Assembly (NCBI GenBank): GCA_015852425.1 | Contig: JAAAIG010000189.1 | Span: 1 to 51,856 of the forward strand | From: Gryganskiella cystojenkinii | Lineage: Eukaryota; Mortierellomycota; Mortierellomycetes; Mortierellales; Mortierellaceae | DNA length: 51,856 nucleotides | Direction: 5' to 3' | Shown: piece by piece, positions 11,012 through 23,867 of the stretch | How positions within the stretch are numbered: the stretch's first letter is position 1 | Layout: every line of letters begins with the position of its first letter | Made by a program: the position numbers and the translations under genes | Notes under the pieces: model-generated | What the model was told of the DNA's origin: nothing | Database searches by the model: none | The model's input: only the letters and a program-made list of their open reading frames with translations

Positions 11012-11907
11012 ATATTTTTTTGTTCTTTTTGACAGTCAAAAGAATAAGAACATAGAGAGGCTCCGAAACCTCATTAGCAAGACTTTTGTAATACCAAGTA
11101 ATATAGAAACAGCATACGCCACTAAAAGAAAACTTGCTACACCAACGATACGAACTACAGTAACGGTCTAGTTTACAGTTGTCTTTTGCAACTTTGATCG
11201 TGTGCCATCCTGTTGTTTGGAACACAGCAGATAAAGGAGCACCAAACAAAAAGAGATTTGGGTGATTTTGCCGCGAGTGGAGGAGGTTCTGTGGCACGCA
11301 AGAACAATTTTTTGCTCTACCCCTGTTGTCGAGATTGTCATTTGAAACCGCGTTGGGAACTGGGCTCTAAAGATCAGATATTAGGGGGAGGAGAGGAGGA
11401 AACAAACGGAGCACCATCCACGGTCCGCCGAAAGACAGAAATAAAAAGGTATTAATACATTTTTGATTAGTTCCCGTTGCTGTTGTCCCAGGTACAGTAC
11501 TATCACAGTACCCTTATTTCACTAGCCATAGTCAACCATCCCAGGTACATCGTGCTTTTTTGGTTCAGCAAATTAACAAACTAACAAATGCAACAAAAAT
11601 GGAAGCTCAACAAAACAACCGACTTGTCTACTCTGATCTCAAGATAGCCTCACAATGAAGGATTGGTTACCGAGAAAGAACAAGTTGCGTTTTTGATGAT
11701 ATAGAGCGGGTTTTCTTTTCATTTTCTCTCTGTGCTCTCCGTGTATCGAGTTTTAAGTCACCGAAGAGGAGCACTTTTGGGCGATTTTATTTTTGTTCTC
11801 AGCGCGACCAAAGAGACAAAGAGGTGTGCTATGGGTTGAGGAGCACCAGAAAAACAAAAGAAAAAAGGTCCATGAGTGCTACTCTCAAAAATCCATGCAT
11901 CGGTTTT
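11012..11907. other. intergenic, convergent 3' ends
   Basis: This region separates the wall-protein stop (+) from the RCC1L-like stop (-). It contains AT-rich 3'UTR-like sequence and no convincing reading frame on either strand. Confidence 0.5.
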
Positions 11908-14083
11908 CTAACAAACTGTGAACCGATCATACTGAGCCGCGCATCTCGACAACCCCGGTTTCTCCACAACCAATTTGGAAGATTCAAACATGGCCTCGAC
12001 CAAACGTTTCTGTTGCTTCGCATGCTCGCGTCCTTTGCGCTGCGTATCAAAGAAGTCGAGGACCTCATTCTCGGCCTTTTTCTCGTCCTTGAAGAAATCC
12101 AAGAGTGGGTGCAACGAGGACGGACTCATATTCCGAAGATTGAATCGGGCCAACAGACTATTGTTATCGGATGATTCTTCGTTCTCTTCCATGTTATCTT
12201 GACTTTCCGACGCAGCAGGTAAGGGTTCGCTCCAGGCAAGGACCTGACCCTTCTCTGAGACAGCAATGATCTCGGAACTACCGCCAGCGATATCTAGGAT
12301 GCTCACGTCCAGGGGTCGATGGATTAAACGCGCGACATGGTCCTCGTGGTCACTGACGCCAACACTGCCATTCTCCATCAGCACGATATCGCAACCTGTT
12401 TGTTTGTGAGAGAGATTAAAGGCAGAAAGAAAACAACCCCCAGAAATGGATAATCGTCAGTGACAATGGTCATTCGTTCGTATCAGTATACCTCAGCGAT
12501 TAAATCCCTTTCTTCTTCGAGAAGGTAAAACATGCACCTTTGGCTGCGATCATCTTTTTGATCACGAGATCTGAGGTCGGAGATACAGATCGGAAAGTCC
12601 TCCAGGGCTTGACATCATAAAACTCGTCCTCTGGTGGCAGCTCCAGAAACAAAGGACTGTAGGGTTTCTCCAGAGGTAATGATTCACTGTACCGTCCAAA
12701 GGTCATCAAGAGCGGTTTCCCTGTGGCTGCCGTTACTATTGATGATGTTTCTTCTGGCGATATTGATGACGGTGTTGGTTCTGCTGGTGTCGCTGGTGTC
12801 GCTGCGATAGTAAAGTGCCATGGACTGCAAGCCACGTGAGAGATATTGTATCCGAGGACCGAGGTGACGAGGAGAGGTCGCAAACTCTTTCGCATCACCG
12901 GCACGACATTGCCGTCTTCGTCCTCATCGCCCATAGGAACGTACCCCCAGATGTAGAGCTCGTCATCGTCGCCATTCTTTGGAGTTACTAGGGCCATCGA
13001 GTAGTTCCTGAAGAATAAAAAGCGCCAAAAATTTTAGTAAAAAAGGTTTTCGCTCCCTGCCCATTCTCAGAATCCAGACTGCGATGCTCGTTACCCTGCT
13101 GCGAAGACCTGCTTGATGTCCCTGCCCAGCGCATGAAAGAACTCTACTGGCTGTGGCAACGAGTCGTAGATCTCATCACCACGTCCTAAACATCCTGATC
13201 CCCACGACCAAAGTTTTCCTGATTTTGACAGAGCCAGGTTGTGAAAATTTCCTAACAACAGAAAAAAAATCGCCAAATCAGGCCAAATCAGGACTTTGTT
13301 CGTAAACGGTAATTGGGGAGGATGGTAAGAAAACACGTTCTTTTTGTGAAACCTCTCGTACCCGATGCCACCTGCATGATTTCCTCGTTCGCAAGTTGAC
13401 TGACAAAGTGAACATCCGTGACCTCTTCCGAGTCATCGTCGTGAAAGGACTCTGTCGTCAATCCGACCTAAATTTGGTGAACCCAAGAAAAAGAAACTCC
13501 GTTATAGATCTCGCACTAAGAGTGTAGTACCGTGCGCAAGTGAGTCTGATGAATCCGTACCTGGCTGTAATAGTTGGACCCCCAGACATGAATGTTTCCG
13601 TCGACAACCGCACAACTGTGCGCAATCTAAAACGATGAAGAGTTGTTTGTTGTCAGTTGCATTTCTTGTTACAAAAATAGCGATAAATTCTCCTGGGAAA
13701 CAAACGATTACATACTCCAGTACTGAGGGAAGAAACGCCGCGATCTACAGGGTCCAGAAATGATACTTGACATTAGTGATCGATCCATAACTGATGATGA
13801 TACATTCGACCCTCTAAGCGGCCATACCATTGAACTCGGGTTTGAGGTGAGGGGTCGTATAAGTTGAGTCCCAAAAGAGAAGCCGTGATCCAGCGTCGTC
13901 CAGGTGGAGTGGTGTGAGTTTCTTGGGTACGACAGGGTCTTCCTTTGGGTTCAAGAGCCAATTAAGGAAAGGTCTTTTTTGTTGCTGGTATAATATGTTG
14001 GTCCTGAAACTGGTGGCGTGAGTGGTAGGGCAGCTGGCGAAGGCGTGCCTCCGCAGACAGGTCCTTGCGGAATGAGCCAACAT
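11908..14083 (-). CDS. mitochondrial RCC1-repeat protein, RCC1L/Fmp25-like
   Basis: Seven exons with matching phases: 14083-13828, 13744-13716, 13626-13561, 13467-13362, 13251-13095, 13007-12538 and 12395-11908, giving 523 residues. RCC1 repeat cores are visible across junctions: AHSCAVVDGNIHVWGSNYYS, VASG then NFHNLALSKSGKLWSWGSG, and AAG then NYSMALVTPKNGDDDELYIW, each with the typical small-residue turn and W-G motif. The N-terminus (MLAHSARTCLRRHAFASC and onward, Arg/Ser/Ala-rich with no acidic residues for over 40 positions) looks like a mitochondrial presequence. This combination matches human RCC1L/WBSCR16 and yeast Fmp25, which act in mitochondria (RCC1L on ribosome assembly and OPA1-related function, Fmp25 in respiratory assembly). 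The C-terminus is charged and helical. The first ATG in frame after an upstream GTG was chosen as start. Small exons make it intron-dense compared with its neighbours. Confidence 0.82.
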
Positions 14084-14740
14084 CGTTTTTCGGTGGTTCT
14101 CTGAAGAGAGAAAAAAGGGGTCCTGTTCCACGAGGTCTTGGACTTGAATGCAAAATAGGTTCGATGAATTCACGTCCTGCGGGGAATGGCGAAAGAAAAT
14201 GTCAAAGACGAGAAGAGTAAAGGGAATGAGAACAGAATTCGAGGAAGAGGAGAAGTGGGTGTGATCAATTCAACAGCATCAGGGCATGAAATTATCACGT
14301 ACAAATTTGATGTTCGATTCACGTACGTCTATTCAGAAATTGGTGGCGCACAGGATTTGCTTTTCGCTGCTTGACCCAGAGGCTCTCTGTCGTCGAGCTG
14401 CACGTACAACCGACGTTGTGTGCCTTACCTTGGTCTTTAGAAACGACATGGGGCGGAAGAACTCACAACCACCGCTGCTACAGACCAACGATCAACGAGG
14501 TCCCTTCGACTTGCGCAAAAAGAGGCTGAAGGGGCTGGCTCAGCACCTATCGTCACGTTCATTGTGCAGAAGGCACCATTATGCCGCCACAAAAGCTGAC
14601 CCTTCTTTTTTTTTGAGGGCTTTTTCCTGTTTTCCTTTTAACTTCACATCTCCTCTTGCTTCTCTTCAAACTCTGCGACTGACATCACCACGACCAGTAC
14701 CAACCAAGTCCCATCAGCAACTTCACAGGAACAGCATTTT
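14084..14740. promoter_or_regulatory. divergent intergenic region between the RCC1L-like gene and AVL9
   Basis: These 657 bp separate two divergent ATGs (14083 on minus, 14741 on plus), so they must hold both promoters. A pyrimidine-rich stretch lies on the plus strand at about 14605-14665, just before AVL9. I see no further gene. Confidence 0.5.
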
Positions 14741-17700
14741 ATGGGCGTGATTCTCCACATCATCGTCGTGGGCTTGTAATGTCTCATTCCGTGCTTTGCA
14801 TGCAGAGTAGCAATCTTATGGGATTTATGCGTCTCTGACAAGGAATTCCTTTCACTTTGACTCCATGTATTAGCCACCATGCTCATGGACCCATTGTCGA
14901 ATATGCCTTCCCCCCATTCCCAGGACAGGAACCTCAAGCACACCTCAAAAGACTAGATGTGCCTGAGGAATGGAGTTTACTGCCGTTCTTGGCACTGCCA
15001 GGTACTACTACTATCAAGAAACGGTCGCGCGTTTTCTTCCTTGGCACGGACTTGTCCATGCAAAACAAAATTTGAGTACTCTCCAACACTCCTTTTCTTC
15101 AAAACCTGCTTTTATAGACGGAAGCCATCAAAGCGACGAGGACTTTACATACTTTCATCTCCCACCCGTCAAGAACAGAAAAGACGTCGCAACCACTCTG
15201 TTTGGTATCTCTTGCAATCGACAGATCTTGACCAAGGATCTGATTGTCAAGACGGACGATGTCACCCGGAGCTCTGTGCAAAAAGCCGTTGTAGTCCTTG
15301 CTACTCAGGTACTATCTTAAGGACATTAACCCCATCCACTGTCTCTGAACCAATGTAAACGCCTCCTTGCCTCCAGTCTACTCATCGCCGTTTGTTTGAT
15401 TTATCCTTTTAGCCCATCTTTGGGGTGCTTCGTCAACGTCTCGCGGTTGTCACAGCTGCCTGGTTTGGACAAAAGGACTTTACGCAGACAGAAATTTTGG
15501 CAGTATGGATTTTTGGTCGACTTGGCAACGCATACCAAAACTGTGGGTCACATGGAACACGGTAAACATGGATGAATATTGACAGTCGCCTTTGCTCTTT
15601 TTGCCGCCTACTTGTCAATTTCCTATAGCAATTCTATGACAGTCTCAATGCCACGGTATCGGACAGTATACCTGACTCTGCGTTTTTGATGGGTAAGGGA
15701 TCGACGTGTGGCATCCGGCTCTAGTTTCTGATGAGTTGCAAATGGTTGGTGCAAGGATACTAACACTTCTTTTTTTTTTGACTTTATTCTCTGGATCGAA
15801 TAGGTACCTCCCTGCGAGAGCTGGTGACCAAATTCAAGTATAAAGTTCTGGTTTTGTTGAAACTTTTGCTTCTGGAAAAGAGGGTAAAGAAAAAAATCGA
15901 AAACGATTGATATTAGATCCCTAGAACTCCAGAAACTTACAATCCTTTTTTTTTTTTTTTTTTGTGGTGTGCTTTTGGCTAGGTCATTTTCTTTGGATAC
16001 CCGGTGGAGACGCTATGCACCTATCAGTACTCTCTCATGTCGTTGGTCCCGGGATTACTCAAGTCATTACAGGATGCTGGATCACCTTTATTGGATTCGG
16101 AGGCAGTCTACATGAGGAGCATGTCCAAAACACCCGCTCACTCTACGGATAAACAGGAACTGTTCAAGTACCTTGGATTGCCACTGCATATCTTTGGAGA
16201 GGTAAAATAGCCTACGTCGCTTTTTCCAAACAACATCGGCGCCCAAAAACGATAGGACTTCTTTCCTCGAAATACTGACCGGCGTTGATATGAATTTCAT
16301 TTGTTTTGTGTATTAGGGATCTTTCTTTCAACCCTACCTCCCACTTCAGCAGATCGACATCCTTCAGGACCCTAGGACGAGGAGCTACATCATTGGAACT
16401 ACCAACGCCATCTTTCTTCAAAACCGCATTTGCGCTGCAGATGTGATCGTGAATGTAAGGTTCTATAAGGTTTGCGCCTTCTGTAGTTAACTTTTTATTC
16501 CATTTTTGTTTGTCGGTCATGTGCGTTAACCGTCATGTGTGTGGTTATTTTTTTTTCTCCTTACTTGCGTTGGTTTTTTTGCCTTCCCTCCCACAGACTG
16601 AGCCAGGAACGATCGATATTTTGCAGGATTCTCTGTCCAGTGCTCTGAGCTTGACATCTGCTGACCGTCGTTGGATGGATGAAATTATTGAGGCCGTGAA
16701 CGACGGTGGCGTGAACGATGGTCAGTTGTTTCTCTACTTTTTTTTTCGCGTCAGCAAGAAAACTGATGTAGTACAAAAGAAGGCATGAAGACTTACCCCT
16801 TTTTCGTCTCTTTCGCATTTCAATTCTCTACAGCTCAAACGGAATACTTGGGAAGTGACGATTACCTGCGGGCGAAATTCGAAGAGTATATCCTGACGCT
16901 TCTGTCGAGCGTGAAGCATTCTCAAAATATTCAGCCTGATGACACCATCGACAATGTCGGCAGCTCAGGTGGTAAGTGTGAGAACAAATGAGAGATGACT
17001 ATGCACCTTTTTGGATTTGAGAACATTGCTGACCTAGGGGATGGATGCATTACCTCTCCCTTCCTTTGCATAGACCGTAACATGACCGCGGATTACGGCA
17101 CATACTTTGTAAAGGCTTGGCAACAAACACCTAATTACGACCTTTGGAACAATCATGTGGATTGGGAACTTTTGAACGAGATTGTTGCACCGGGTCATCC
17201 TTGCCAAGGCAACTTTTCACTCGCGCATGTACAGAGGCGTCTGGCGAAGTACGGAATCGAAATGTGTTTTTTTACACCTCATAGTTTACGTGCAGTTCAT
17301 CAGGCGGAGGTTTGGAGAAGTACTAACCTGCCGATTGACTCTTTTTTTACAATTTTACTTCCCAACACTTTAGTCAGTTGAAGGATATGAGGATCGACAA
17401 GAATCTGGTACCACTCAAGCAATCGTTCTCAAGGGCGATGACGACAAGTCGCGAGAGGCTGTCGAATGTTTTTGGTAAGGATCCTATTGAAGGTCGCAGT
17501 TGCTTTTTATTTTTTTGGCTATTTAGGTCATAGTTGTTTCGGTTTATTACCGACTCAATGAATAACTTTTTTTTTTTTTTTTAGATTCGGTATGGCAAGA
17601 GTTCGAAAAGCTTCAGCCAGAGGAAAATGACGCAACTGCCACTTTTGAACCGGCTATCTATTCGCCTAGGTCCCGGGAGGCTCCTACGGACAATGGCAAG

Positions 17701-18825
17701 GGACTGATCCAAAGTGCATCTACGAACCCGCTTCAGCGACCTACTGCACGATCCGTCCCCGATCCAGAGGCCACAAGTGACGAAGAACAAGATGATGTAG
17801 TCGTCCCTCCTCAGGTGTCCCGTCGAGCTTCATCCAGGACACCTTCAATCCAACAACAATATCCACCGACATCATCACCCTCATTATCGTCATCAGCGCC
17901 AAGGACGGGATCCGGTGCGGGCTCACCCGTCTCGAATTTGAGCTCAACCCTTGGACCTGCCACCGCTGCAACAGCCGCATTGGGTCAAAAAGCCGCCGGC
18001 ATGTTTTCGAACGTCTCGAGCTTCTTTCAAGCCAAGAAAAAGGAACTCATTGACGCTCAAAGGGAGGCCGAGGAGCAATACCAACAACGGATTCATCAAC
18101 ATGAACGGAAAAAGAAGATTATGCAAGAAAAAGCCCGAGCGACGGCCTCAACATTTGCCATCTCGCCCAAGGGACCTTCCAGCAGGACATCGTCTCCAGC
18201 GGCATCATCGACTCCTCAGCAAGTCAACACGACGGATCTTTATGCATATGTCGCGCCACAGTCGCCCGTCCGATCTCCGACTGCGACTTCTCCCAGGTTA
18301 GCATCGGTCAGCTCTCCGCGGACTGCCAGTATGACGGCAAAGTCCATGGAAGTCACAGCGGATTCAAAGGACAAGGACGCATCCTCGTTGAACCTCATCG
18401 CACCTTCTCCCGTCGTCCCTGCCTCTTTGAGCTCACCCACCTTAACTCGAGGCGATGGAGATGTGGGCAATGATTCCGCAGTTAGCCCAGAGGGTCAACA
18501 GGCGATCGAGAAGGAGCTTCAGGAAGCGCTTGAAACGATTCCTACCTCAGCCTCCTCGCCGCCACCACCACCACCGCATGCTTTGAAGGTCGCAGTCGAC
18601 TCTACAGCTTTTGTGACTCCGACTCGCAGTTTGACCCCTGCTGAGGCTTACTCGCCCTTCTCCGAGATCTCGGGACCTCCCTCACCCGCTGATCCCCTTG
18701 GCGCCTCTGCCACCATCATGCCTACTGCCGTAGAATCGGCAACTTCTTCTTTGCCATCTTCATCCAATAAGGATACCACAAAGAAGGAGGATGTGCCTCT
18801 CGGTGAAGCTCTGCCAATCCCATAG
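14741..18825 (+). CDS. AVL9: AVL9 homologue, late secretory pathway DENN-related protein
   Basis: Thirteen exons close in phase: 14741-14775, 14874-15001, 15118-15308, 15413-15502, 15629-15692, 15804-15883, 15983-16201, 16317-16454, 16597-16720, 16834-16971, 17074-17248, 17374-17474 and 17585-18825, for 907 residues. Family hallmarks follow in order: VVGFHHAHGPIVEYAFPPFP, then LPFLALPDGSHQSDEDFTYF, TLFGISCNRQI, DVTRSSVQKAVVVL, LRELVTKFKYK, LCTYQYSLMSLVPGLL, LGLPLHIFGEGSFFQPYLPL and IIGTTNAIFLQ. These cover the conserved AVL9/DENN region, about the first 480 residues. The remaining 400 or so residues are a Ser/Pro/Thr-rich disordered tail, with a short basic coiled segment (about 18020-18140) near its middle. 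Yeast Avl9 acts in post-Golgi export to the plasma membrane, and animal AVL9 in recycling and cell polarity. The long tail is an addition typical of filamentous fungi. The first exon, only 35 bp, was placed because it restores the conserved N-terminal strand. Confidence 0.93.
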
Positions 18826-19185
18826 AGATTCCTTCTCTGGTAGCAGAAGAAACCTCCATTTATTCAAAATAGACAACCGCAGTAGAATCGCTCTCTTTCA
18901 TCTGTTCATGTATTCATTTTCGTTTACCATTTGGAGAATACCTCTTTTGTGTATGCGTGCGTGAATTGAAAAACGTTCTTGTTTATATTTGGTTTTTTAC
19001 AAGCAATAAAGAAAGAGAGATAACACTATTACAAGCATCGATGTCGATGCGTTTGTACAAGTTATTGCGTACAAGCTGAGGTGAGAAAAAAAAATGGAAA
19101 AGCTACAAGGACATTGAAAAAGGAAAATAAAAAACTAGACTGAACAAAAAAAAAAAAAAAGACACAAATTGGGTTGATTGGCATT
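18826..19185. other. convergent 3' intergenic region
   Basis: This lies between the AVL9 stop (+) and the CSL stop (-). An AATAAA at about 19005-19010 on the plus strand is a candidate polyadenylation signal for AVL9, and a poly-A/poly-T tract occurs at about 19146-19160. No gene is seen. Confidence 0.5.
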
Positions 19186-22100
19186 TTAACCAACAATCTC
19201 GACGACCCATTCGGATCGCTCGCGCTCGCGCGAGTAAACGACCTTGTAACCGGTTCTGTAAGCGATGCCACTAGCGCGTTCGACCATCAGGATATCCAAC
19301 TCCGCCTTGGCATTGCCTTGACCATCGTGGGAGGCTCGGACTTCACATCCATAGGGCAACTCGGCTTCGAGACCCATGGGGCGAGAGACCATCTTGCGAC
19401 GCTTTTGGTTCTTCAAGAAGGCCGGGTTCATGGAAGCGGGCAAGTGGCTGCCTCCGTAGTGGCGTCCATTGTTGCTGTTGACCTGCTGGTGGCCAGCGTT
19501 GTTGTGTTTATAGTGGTTGGCGTTCGCCTTGGTCGCGATCTTGGGGAGCTGATCCTCGGCAGCCTTGCGGGCTGCGGCCTCCTTCTGCTGCTGATGTTGC
19601 TGTTCCTCAAGATCCTCCTCGTCCGATTCATCCTCAGACTCGGGCTCTTGATGATGATTTTGTTGCGCCAACTCTTCTTGGGAAAGAACCTCCTCCAGGG
19701 GACGACGACGCATCCGAATTGGTCCATGTTGAGCCAACCACAATTGGACGGGACCCTCTTCATCTCGCATGGGCTGACGAACGTCTTCGCAACGCTTGTA
19801 AACAAATTCGGACAAGGTCAACTTTCGCTGGTAAGGATCGTCCTGACGCTTCACCAGGTTCTCTTCTTCTTCCGGGGTCAGCTTCTCAAAGACGTTCTTG
19901 ACCTGCATCGCGACTGTGTTCGAGGTTGGGTTGTATTGAGGGCAGGTCAGAACCGTGGGAACCTTGTTGGGATCGACATCTGAGTCGACAGAAGAAGGGA
20001 TGGGGCCGAAATAAGTGTAATCGAACTTGGCTATTGTATATCAGAGAAAAAAATGTGCTTATCAGTTAGTAAACCGAATATTGGTAGTAAATGAACTGAT
20101 GGTGGCAAAATACAAACTGAATAAAGAGCCTTAAAACCTACCAATACCAGCAATGGTCCAGCAAACAAAGTCGTCGACCGCAATGCTGTCCTGCTTGTTT
20201 CTACGCATAGATCCATGGTTGTTGTACTCGCCATCCTCGTCTTGATCCTCCTCATCATCGTCCTGGTTATCAGTCATATCCATGATCGAGGCCTTCTTGG
20301 ACGAGGTCCTGTACTCGAGCAACGGGCTACGGTCCATGGCTGCCTGCAAGGGGATCTTGCCCTCAATCTTGGGAGAACCAATCGAGGAAGCACTCAAATA
20401 ATAGGGGCGACCGTCCTCGGGATGAACACGATCTGGATGCTCAAGAACAATCTTTTGCATCTGGCTCACAGGGCCGGTACCGGAACGGGAGACCTTACCA
20501 TTTTCGACCTTGCGGATGATCAAACGATCGGTCATAATACCGGTCAAGTCATTGATCAAAACAATTTCGGCGCCATAGAGAACAGGTTCCGAGTTGGAGA
20601 AATGATAAGGTGTATCCAAGGGCTGAGGCTGGGGTTGGATCAGAGTCGGCTGAGGTTGTTGAGGACGGTACTGCTGATGGTGGGAGGAAGACTGAGGGGT
20701 AGCAGGAGCCAGATCAGGGCGACCACCGGACTGGGAATGAGAACGCGCCATAGGGATCGACTGCTGCTGTTGCTGTTGCTGTTGTTGACCACCCTGGATA
20801 GGAAGAACCGAATCACCCTTCATTCGAATTGGCACAAATTTGGTCGAGTGCGCGGGGGTCTTGAAGACACCCATGCTCGCAGGGACGACCTTGACAGGAG
20901 GCGAAGGTGGGGGCTTTACCATCTTGATAGTGAACGAGGACCAGGATCCAATCTTGGCACAGACTGCGTTATTATCGACCGCCATATATTTTGTCCGCAC
21001 CGTCTGAGCATTGATACGGTTCAAGAGCGAGACACTCATACCGTTCAAGATGAAACACGAGGCATTGCCGGCCTTCGCAGTCTTCTTAGAGGGCTTGGAG
21101 ATGATAGGGATGGGGTTCGAATCCATGATGGCTGTAGGCATCGGGGTCGTCTTATTCAAAAAGACTTGAAGACCCAGCTTAAAGCGCTTTGAGCTATCGG
21201 AACCAGTACCTGTGACGTGCAAGTTCCTGAAGGAACAACGCAAAGCGTCGTCCAGGTTACAATCCTGCTCCATAAGGTTCTCAGCTGCGTTCTGGTTTGC
21301 GTTTGTATTACTGGAAGCGGTGGTCTTCTCGTGGATCACAGACATGGTCACATGAGGTTGCTCGGCCCGGATCTGTTTCGAGTTCACACCGGCAGAGACT
21401 TGGACCATAGGAGGAGGGCACAGGTAACGCTTTTCGATACCATAGGACTTTTGAGCAATTGCGCCATGCCAGCAACGAATGGTTGTCATTTGGTAACGTT
21501 GCATACGCATTTTAGGGGCGGTGTTATGTGTGCTCTTCTTGCTCTCCGGCTTGGTCTTGAGGGGCGACACAATCATAGAAGTGGACTGGCTACGACGTTG
21601 CGACAACAAATGAAGCTCTTGGGAGGACTCATCCGAGGGATCCGCAACAATAGACTCAGCGTGGGAACCCGAGGTCGCGGCGCTGATCGAGGTGCGAGCA
21701 GCATTGCTGATTCTGACAGGGGAGTGTTCACGGCTCCACTTGCGCTTGATTGGAGGTGAAGGTGGCGAGGGACGCGACGAGGACGAAGGGGCATAGCTCT
21801 GGAGATGATGGTCTTTGGGCTCGATCTTGACATACATGGACGACGATGACGACTTCTTGGCATCATGGGGGGAGATAGCAGGCGATTGAGCATCGGGCGA
21901 GATGGGGCTCGAGGGAGCAGGGGCAATAGAACGAGGCTGGATGGGCTTGGGCTTGATCGATGGAGGGGTCGTTGCTTGCTGTTGTTGGTAGTGATGGGAT
22001 TTGTAACCAACAGATCTCTGGTCAGGGGAGGTGGCCATAATAGGGGACCGGGACGACATCGCGTTGTGGTCAACAGGGGGCAAAGACAATGATGCAGGGC

Positions 22101-23259
22101 GTTGGTCGGGCAAGGCAGTGTAAAGCGAGGGCAGACGGCTCTGTTGTTGTTGCTGTTGCTCTTGCTGAGGACGTTGCTGCTGTTGTTGCTGTTGTTGCTG
22201 GGCATGACGCTGTTGTTGCTGTTGCTCGAGTTGACGCTGGTGCTGCTGTTGTTGTCTAGCTCCGAAACGATCCAATGCATCGCCTAGTGGAGGACCATGA
22301 CCAAAGATACCGGAGGTATTACTTGGGGCGATATGACGCGCCGAAGAATAATAACCCTGACGATCCTCACGATCATGACTCGTGACATTACTAAAGTACC
22401 GCATATGACGACCCGGAATATCCTTTCTGTAAAAAGGTTCCTCAGGTGCCAAGATAGGCGGCAAATGCAACTTGTTCAGATCCTCAGGGTAAGGTGGACG
22501 ACCCGCACCTTGCAATGATGGAGGGTACTGTTGTGGAGCTTGATGACTCGAGGACGAAGGGCCATAATATTCACGACGTTGGAATTGATCATGATGCTGT
22601 TGTTGGTCTTGACCTTGACCAGGATGATCAGAGGTCAACAAGTGATCGTTATGGTCGCGGTTTGTGTTGCGGACTCGACCCTCGTATCCCTCCGTGTGTC
22701 GTACATTAAGAGATGGAGTATACGTGGGTTGATAGGAAGGGTGAGGGACACGATCGTTGGTGCGGCCATAGCTTGGGTAGGTCTCGTGAGGGGAGGAAGG
22801 AGGATAGGCAGAGGCGCGTTGTTGCTGTTGAGGTTGAGGCTGAGGCTGTTGCTGAGAGTGATATGGCTGGCGATGATGGTCATGCTGGTGTTGCTCTTGT
22901 GAGTGGTGCGAGGGATAACCACGGTGTTCCGTAGAATATGACTGAGATGGTGAATAGTGGTGCATACGAGGAGAGGACTCACGAGGTTGTTGTTGTGGGT
23001 AATGAAAATGCGCAGGGCTGCGGGGTCTTTGTTGTTGTTGTTGACCGTGATGGTTTTGCTGGCTACTATGCTGCTCTGTTGGCGAAGTAGAGGAGGACGA
23101 GGAACCAGAGGAAGAGTGGTGGTGATGATGTTGTTGTTGATGATGATGATGTTGACTATGTTGTTGTTGTTGTTGCTGGTGGTGATAGTACGGGTCGAAT
23201 TGTCTATTAGGGGCGGAAGACTCGACAGAAGTCGAAGAGTGTGCAAACATGGCTTTCAT
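19186..23259 (-). CDS. CSL-family transcription factor (CBF1/RBP-J/Su(H)/Lag-1)
   Basis: Coding exons are 23259-20142 and 20030-19186 (phase 1 junction, GTAGGT donor), 1320 residues. The first 580 residues are disordered and rich in Gln, His, Pro and Ser. The Rel-like N-terminal DNA-binding domain starts near residue 583 (MTTIRCWHGAIAQKSYGIEK then RYLCPPP, the diagnostic CSL signature) and continues to the conserved ISKPSKK linker. The beta-trefoil domain follows from about residue 730 (ASCFILNGMSVSLLNRINAQ, then TDRLIIRKVENGKV). A Gln-rich insertion of about 100 residues, including Q9, sits inside it around residue 830. The C-terminal IPT-like domain begins across the intron (DFVCWTIAGIG then AKFDYTYFGP) and carries a further Gln/Glu-rich insertion. 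CSL proteins bind GTG(G/A)GAA elements; fungi lack Notch, and S. pombe Cbf11/Cbf12 act in cell-cycle, lipid and adhesion control. Length and insertions fit the large fungal class. Confidence 0.95.
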
Positions 23260-23272
23260 ATATGGGTTGCTA

Positions 23273-23867
23273 CTGTGCGTAATGAAAGGAAACAAAAGGC
23301 AAAAAATGGAGGGGGTGTTGAGTTAGTCGAAAATATATGAATAAACGTTTCGTAGATGCTGTGCCTGACTTCGTGCGTATCAGTTCAGTCTCGAGACATC
23401 TTTCGAGGACACCCATAATGGTCGATCGAAAGAACAAAGAAATATGAGAAAAAGAAAAAAAAAGACCAGGGCCAGACCAAATTTTTATGGTGGTCAGCCA
23501 AGAGAAAACATTGGTCGTGGAGGGAAAAAGAAATAAGCGAAGGAAACAAGTTGCAAAAAAAGGGGTGGACCGACATGACAGGACAGGGGGAAGAGAGGTG
23601 AGTGGTTGATGAGCGAGGAGGAAGGTGGGGTGGGGGAAGGTCAGTGAAGAGAGGGGGAGTTGAGAAGGAGGGTGATGGGATAGTTGAAGTAACAAATGGT
23701 TGGGCACGCGCAGAGAGCAGAAGGGGTGTTGTGGGAAGAACAAAAAAAAACAGGAGGAACTGAGGGGCAGGGATGGAATTGTTGCAAGTGTGAAAGGTTG
23801 CAAGTCGAAAAGAGCAAGGAGTTCCCTTCATTTTTTTTTTTTTGTTGAAGAGGAGTCTGTTACTTAC
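23273..23867 (-). other. candidate 595-bp intron in the 5'UTR of the CSL gene
   Basis: On the minus strand a strong donor TTC|GTAAGTAAC at 23868/23867 pairs with acceptor GCACAG ending at 23273, just before the exon carrying the first in-frame ATG (23259). No ATG in frame occurs in the CT-rich sequence immediately upstream of the donor, so the intron would lie wholly in the leader. It is far longer than the coding introns of neighbouring genes. Confidence 0.5.

Noticed and set aside
21217..23340. Several long frames antisense to the CSL gene
   Set aside because: They are shadows of the CAG/CAC-rich CSL coding sequence and consist of poly-Leu, poly-Val or poly-Met.
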